The notes under the pieces are model-generated. The model was given only the letters and a program-made list of their open reading frames with translations. It was not told the origin of the DNA and ran no database searches. This document shows positions 60,167 to 64,000 of a stretch of 64,000 nt of DNA, piece by piece. Made by a program: the position numbers and the translations under genes. Source of the stretch: DATFRY01 sp035489015 (GTDB lineage: Bacteria > Myxococcota_A > Polyangia > Haliangiales > Haliangiaceae). The first letter of the stretch is position 1, and each line of letters starts with the position of its first letter. Location: assembly GCA_035489015.1 (NCBI GenBank), contig DATHKR010000056.1, positions 1 to 64,000 of the forward strand. The letters run 5' to 3'.

Positions 60167-62419
60167 TCAGAAGGTCGAGCCGACCGTGAGGAGCGCGGTC
60201 AGCGGCGCACCCGGGGTGAAGTGCACGTCCTCGACCAGCTCGGCGGTCGGCGACACTCGCGACTCGTCGGCGAACTGCGCCTCGCGCCACTCGCTGTCGA
60301 GCAGGTTGAGGAGCGTGAAGGTCGTCTCGAACATGCCGATCTTGTGCGACGCGACCAGGTCGAAGATCAGGTACCCGTCGGCGGTCAGGCTGCCGTCGTC
60401 GTTGGCCGGTCGGTCGCCGATCCCGCGCGCGCGCAGCGACACGAAGCTGGGCCCGTGCAGCGCGGTCACCCCTCCGCCGCCGGTCAGGCGCGGCGCCAGC
60501 GCCAGCGCCCCGCCGTTGCCCCGGTTGGCGACCAGCTCCGAGCGGGCCAGCGCGATGTTGGCGTCGACCGCCAGCCACGGCATCGGCGTCCACGACGCGC
60601 TCAGGTCGGCGCCGAACCGGCGGGTCGCATCCGACGGCTCGGTCCCGCCGTTGTCGCCGCTCCACACCTGCTCCGAGTCGAGGTTGAGGTACCAGAACGC
60701 CGCCGCCGCCTCCATCCCGTCGACCGGGCGCAGCCGGGCGCCGGTCTCGGCGCCGAACGCGCGCGCCACCGAGCCGCGCCCGCCGGTCGACACCGCCGAG
60801 CGCGCGTCGTTGGAGTGGAAGCCGAAGCCGGCGTTGGCGAACAGGTCGACCCGCTCCATCGGCCGCACGATGGCGGACAGCTTGGGGCTGACGATCGCGC
60901 GCTGGGCGGTCCCGCCGGTGGTCATCGGCGTGAGCGCGGTCTCCGGATCGAGATCCTCGATGTCCCAGACGAACTCGTCGATGCGCAGGCCGCCGGTCAG
61001 CTGCAGCCACGAGGTCGGCGACACGTCCTCCTCGGCGTAGGCGGCCAGGTTGCGGATCGCGCCGGAGGTGTGGTTGCACGGGTTCATGTTCTCGAAGCAG
61101 TCGGACAGGCGCATGCGGGCCGAGTCGTGCCACAGGCTGGCGGTGACGTCGTCGGCGCGCACCTGCGCCCCGGCGGTGATGAGAGCCGGCGCGCCCAGCA
61201 CGGTGTGGAGCCGGCGGTAGGTCGCGCTGGTCCCGTACAGCCGGCGGTCGTCGGTCTGCTCGATCTGGTCGCCGTTGGTGGTGTCGCGCGCGAACAGGGT
61301 GAAGTTCGAGTAGAGCCGCAGGCGGTAGTCGACCAGGTAGGCCAGGAGCGACCAGTGCCCCTTCTCGGCGTCGCCCAGGTCGTAGCTGAACCCGAGGCTG
61401 GTCCGCGACGACGCGCCCCCCTCGGTCGGGTCGATGGCGTCGAAGCGGTCGAGCCGCCCGGCCGCCACCTCGAGGGCCGGGATCTGACCGGACTGGTTCC
61501 AGCGCGCGCCGTACGAGTTGACGGTGACGCCGACGTCGCCACCGCCGAGCGGCGCCGTCCACCGGGCCATGGTCGCGTAGCGGCGGAAGTTCTGCCCGTC
61601 GAGGAACGGGCCGTCGGTCGAGCTCATCTCGGCGGCGACCAGCGTCTTGCCGAGTGGCATGTCCGGGCTGGCCATCCCGACCAGGCGCGAGGTGGGCCGG
61701 TCGAACGCGACCGGGCCACCCAGCTCGGTCCCACCGGTCAGCCACACGCCGGCGCTGCCGCCGGGGACCTTGTCGATCGTCTTCATCTCGATCGCTCCGG
61801 CGGTGTAGAAGTCGCCGTAGCGGGCCGAGTACGGGCCCTTGTGGACGTCGAGGGTCGCGATCGTCTCCGGGATGATCCAGTGCGAGTCGGCGTAGCCCTG
61901 GCCGTGGCCGTGGCTGGTCAGGTTGACCGGCACCCCGTCGACGAACAGGGCGACGTCGGTGCCGTGGTCGGCGTCGAAGCCGCGCAGGAAGTACTGGTCC
62001 GACTTCCCGCCGCCGGCGTGCTGGGCCACCACCAGGCCGGGCGCCTGGCGCAGCACGTCGGACGGCTGGGTGCGCGGCCGCCGGCGCAGCTCCTTCTCGG
62101 TGAAGTGAACCGACGAGGCCGACTCGGGTGGAGGCCGCCCCTCGATCTCGATCACCTCGCCGGCCGCCTCGCCGATGGTGATCGGCTCCGGGTCGGTGGC
62201 GGCGGGCGCGTCGGATGCCGGCGGGTCGGATGCCGGCGGGTCGGACGGCTTCTCCGGCGCCGGCGCCGGAGAGGATGCGACCGGCGGGGCCGGCGGCTGG
62301 GCGCCGGCCGGGATGGACCGGGCGGCGGAAACGGCGCACACGACGAGGCCAGCGCGGACCGCGGCGCTCCGCTGGGAGCGAACGGATCTCGATCGACTGG
62401 CCCATGCACTCGATGGCAT
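60167..62419 (-). CDS. TonB-dependent outer-membrane receptor
   Basis: The ATG at 62419 follows an AGGAGGAG ribosome site and gives 750 residues. After a signal peptide (LVVCAVSAARSIPAGAQ) comes a Pro/Ala-rich stretch, then the plug (VLRQAPGLVVAQHAGGGKSD, FLRGFDADHGTDVALFVDGV, TIATLDVHKGPYSARYGDFY) and the barrel ending in ALLTVGSTF. His/Asp-rich parts of the plug (SHGHGQGYADSH) and the His-rich gene upstream suggest a metal or metal-chelate substrate. This is inference. Confidence 0.92.
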   Translation of the reverse strand: MPSSAWASRSRSVRSQRSAAVRAGLVVCAVSAARSIPAGAQPPAPPVASSPAPAPEKPSDPPASDPPASDAPAATDPEPITIGEAAGEVIEIEGRPPPESASSVHFTEKELRRRPRTQPSDVLRQAPGLVVAQHAGGGKSDQYFLRGFDADHGTDVALFVDGVPVNLTSHGHGQGYADSHWIIPETIATLDVHKGPYSARYGDFYTAGAIEMKTIDKVPGGSAGVWLTGGTELGGPVAFDRPTSRLVGMASPDMPLGKTLVAAEMSSTDGPFLDGQNFRRYATMARWTAPLGGGDVGVTVNSYGARWNQSGQIPALEVAAGRLDRFDAIDPTEGGASSRTSLGFSYDLGDAEKGHWSLLAYLVDYRLRLYSNFTLFARDTTNGDQIEQTDDRRLYGTSATYRRLHTVLGAPALITAGAQVRADDVTASLWHDSARMRLSDCFENMNPCNHTSGAIRNLAAYAEEDVSPTSWLQLTGGLRIDEFVWDIEDLDPETALTPMTTGGTAQRAIVSPKLSAIVRPMERVDLFANAGFGFHSNDARSAVSTGGRGSVARAFGAETGARLRPVDGMEAAAAFWYLNLDSEQVWSGDNGGTEPSDATRRFGADLSASWTPMPWLAVDANIALARSELVANRGNGGALALAPRLTGGGGVTALHGPSFVSLRARGIGDRPANDDGSLTADGYLIFDLVASHKIGMFETTFTLLNLLDSEWREAQFADESRVSPTAELVEDVHFTPGAPLTALLTVGSTF

Positions 62420-62495
62420 GGACTCCTCCTGGAAACGAGAGATGACGGCGCGCACGACCGCGTCGGCGACGGATCCGACGCTGTCGTGCGAGGTG

Positions 62496-63032
62496 CTAGG
62501 TGGACTGGGGAGGCGCCAGGTCCACTGGTGGTGCGCGAGAGCCGTGCGCGCGGCGACGAGCCGCGGCGCGGAGAGAGTCGTCGGGTGCGCGCGGGGCGGC
62601 GGAGTCGATCGCCTGGCCCGGGACCGGCAGCGCGGGCGGCTCGCCCTCGAGGACCGCCACCCCGAGGTGCTCGGGCGCGCCGCTGCCGTGCTCGAGGGGC
62701 GACTCGCGCCCCCCGGGTCCACCGTGGTGGTGATGCCCGCGGTGGGGATGAGGGTGGTCGTGAGTCGCGGCGTCGTCGGCGAGATCGCGCGGCGCGGCGC
62801 CCTGCCCGGCCAGCGCGGCGCGGCTGGCGAGGGCGCGGTGCCGGCGGGCCTGGATCCGCTGGTGGGCGCGCTCGTGGGCGGCGGCGACCTCGCGCTCGAG
62901 CCGCTCCTCGACCGCCTCCCGCCGGTGGACGAGGGCGTGGAGCCCGGGCACCACCGCCCAGGTCAGCGCCATCGCGACCAGGCAGGCGCTCGCCCCCCGC
63001 ATCCGGCGGGAATCGAGGCGGCGGGGGGTCAT
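62496..63032 (-). CDS. His-rich membrane-anchored or secreted protein upstream of the TonB receptor
   Basis: The ATG at 63032 gives 178 residues. One hydrophobic segment (ACLVAMALTWAVVPGLHALV, about 17-35) is followed by a Glu/Arg/His-rich helix and a metal-binding-like run HDHPHPHRGHHHH at about 91-103. The C-terminal 70 residues are Ala/Arg/Pro-rich. The gene ends 76 bp before the receptor start and is in the same direction, so they form an operon. It may gather or deliver metal to the receptor; the role is inferred from composition and place. Confidence 0.72.
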   Translation of the reverse strand: MTPRRLDSRRMRGASACLVAMALTWAVVPGLHALVHRREAVEERLEREVAAAHERAHQRIQARRHRALASRAALAGQGAAPRDLADDAATHDHPHPHRGHHHHGGPGGRESPLEHGSGAPEHLGVAVLEGEPPALPVPGQAIDSAAPRAPDDSLRAAARRRAHGSRAPPVDLAPPQST

Positions 63033-63273
63033 CGCGAATCGCACGGACGAGCGGATATTCGCCGACCGGCGCCGGTTGGATTGCCAGTTCGCGGACGACT
63101 CCACCTTTGTCGATACAACACTTCGCAACTGCTCGTGGTTTTCGCCGGCCTGGCGAGCCCCGGGCGATCGCGTCACGGCCGGGGCGGTCGGACCGGCGCC
63201 CCGAATGGCCCCCGCGGACCCGCGGCACGCGGCGCGCGGAACGCCGCCGCCTCCGCCAGCGTAGAGTTCGATC

Positions 63274-64000
63274 ATGCTGCTGGCGCAGATCACCGACCTC
63301 CACGTCACCCTGCCCGGGAAGATGCTGGACAGCCGCTACCACACCGCCGACCACCTCGAGCGGGCGGTCGCCCACCTGCTCGCGCTCGACCCGCGGCCGG
63401 ACGCGGTGGCGATCACCGGTGATCTGGTCGACGCCGGCTCTCCCGCCGAGTACGCCCGCCTGCTCGAGCTCCTCGCGCCGCTGCCGGTGCCGATCTACGT
63501 GGTGCCGGGCAACCACGACGAGCGCGAGGCGCTGCGCGCCGCGTTCGGCCCGCGCGGCTACCTGCCGGCCGAGGGCTTCCTCAGCTACGCGGTCGAGCTC
63601 GGTCCGCTCCGGCTGATCGGCCTCGACACCAACATCCCCGGCGCGGCGGGCGGGCGGCTGTGCCCGGAGCGCCTGGCGTGGCTCGACGCGTGCCTGGCCG
63701 GGGCGCCCGACCGCCCGACCGTCATCCTCCAGCACCATCCGCCGTTCGCCACCGGCATCGAGCAGATGGACGCGATGGGCCTCGAGGGCATCGACGGCCT
63801 CGCCGAGGTGGTGTCCCGCCACCGACAGGTCGAGCGGATCCTGTGCGGGCACGTCCACCGCCCGATCACGCGCCGCTTCGCCGGGACCGTGGCCACGGTC
63901 TGCCCGAGCACCGCTCACCAGGTCGGGCTGGACCTTCGCCGGCCCGGCGGCCTCGCCATCGTGCGCGAGCCGCCCGCCTGTGCGCTGCACGCCTGGAGCC
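63274..64000 (+). CDS. Calcineurin-like metallophosphoesterase (CpdA/GpdQ type), 3' end outside the window
   Basis: About 242 codons lie in the window. Motifs appear in order: ITDLHV (D8, H10), ITGDLVDAG, VPGNHDE, LQHHPPFATG and CGHVHRPITR. The last strand-rich part reaches the window edge. This is the metal-binding set of class III cyclic-nucleotide phosphodiesterases and GpdQ-like diesterases. The ATG at 63274 is the only fitting start. It is divergent from the His-rich gene, with a 241-bp gap that shows no other feature. Confidence 0.9.
   Translation, partial: MLLAQITDLHVTLPGKMLDSRYHTADHLERAVAHLLALDPRPDAVAITGDLVDAGSPAEYARLLELLAPLPVPIYVVPGNHDEREALRAAFGPRGYLPAEGFLSYAVELGPLRLIGLDTNIPGAAGGRLCPERLAWLDACLAGAPDRPTVILQHHPPFATGIEQMDAMGLEGIDGLAEVVSRHRQVERILCGHVHRPITRRFAGTVATVCPSTAHQVGLDLRRPGGLAIVREPPACALHAWS

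Overview
The window is very GC-rich DNA with strong third-position G/C bias. No rRNA, insertion sequence, prophage or CRISPR array was seen. Gene content points to a Gram-negative, probably a myxobacterium-like deltaproteobacterium (Myxococcota). The reasons are the many lipoproteins and TonB-type transducers, the abundant histidine kinases and NtrC-like regulators, a Wsp-like chemosensory operon, spondin-type lipoproteins and GTG/TTG starts with 4-bp gene overlaps. This is inference; no single gene fixes the taxon.

Region 0-5.5 kb: a minus-strand tRNA-Thr/Tyr/Gly/Thr-tuf operon (the tufB layout of E. coli) with a good sigma70 promoter, a TPR lipoprotein, a YjbQ-family protein, and a 777-aa protein made of two complete ATP-grasp ligase units. 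5.5-9.1 kb: a histidine kinase with a 24-bp-period repeat in its periplasmic part, plus its NtrC-type partner. 9.1-13.3 kb: NUDIX hydrolase, SDR/lipocalin-like pair, gcvT-gcvH. 13.3-22 kb: three TonB-like proteins, a lipoprotein with kinase-like residues overlapping an Omp85-family gene, and a tRNA for selenocysteine (selC).

22-30 kb: spondin-domain lipoprotein, small Lys-rich protein, DUF6600-like protein, a second kinase/NtrC pair, a lone receiver protein and a predicted lipoprotein HtrA protease. 30-34.7 kb: a metal (Zn/Mn-type) uptake operon with a small secreted protein, an outer-membrane barrel, a ZnuA-like binding protein and an ABC-3 permease fused to a HEAT-repeat domain; no ATPase gene is nearby. 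34.7-39.5 kb: GNAT-type transferase, lipoprotein, polysaccharide deacetylase, porin and PstS-like protein.

39.5-54.8 kb is a signalling island. A large hybrid kinase and a three-gene minus-strand kinase/receiver operon lie next to a tightly overlapping CheW-CheR(TPR)-CheW-MCP-CheA(REC)-CheB operon. This has the Wsp gene set, but the last gene is a triple-receiver histidine kinase, not a GGDEF protein. 54.8-64 kb: a broken Cys-rich ORF, TerB-like protein, TetR regulator with its own palindrome, a shortened VOC-like ORF, a lone GspC-like protein, a copper-type P-ATPase, a TonB-dependent receptor with a His-rich partner, and a metallophosphoesterase cut by the window end.
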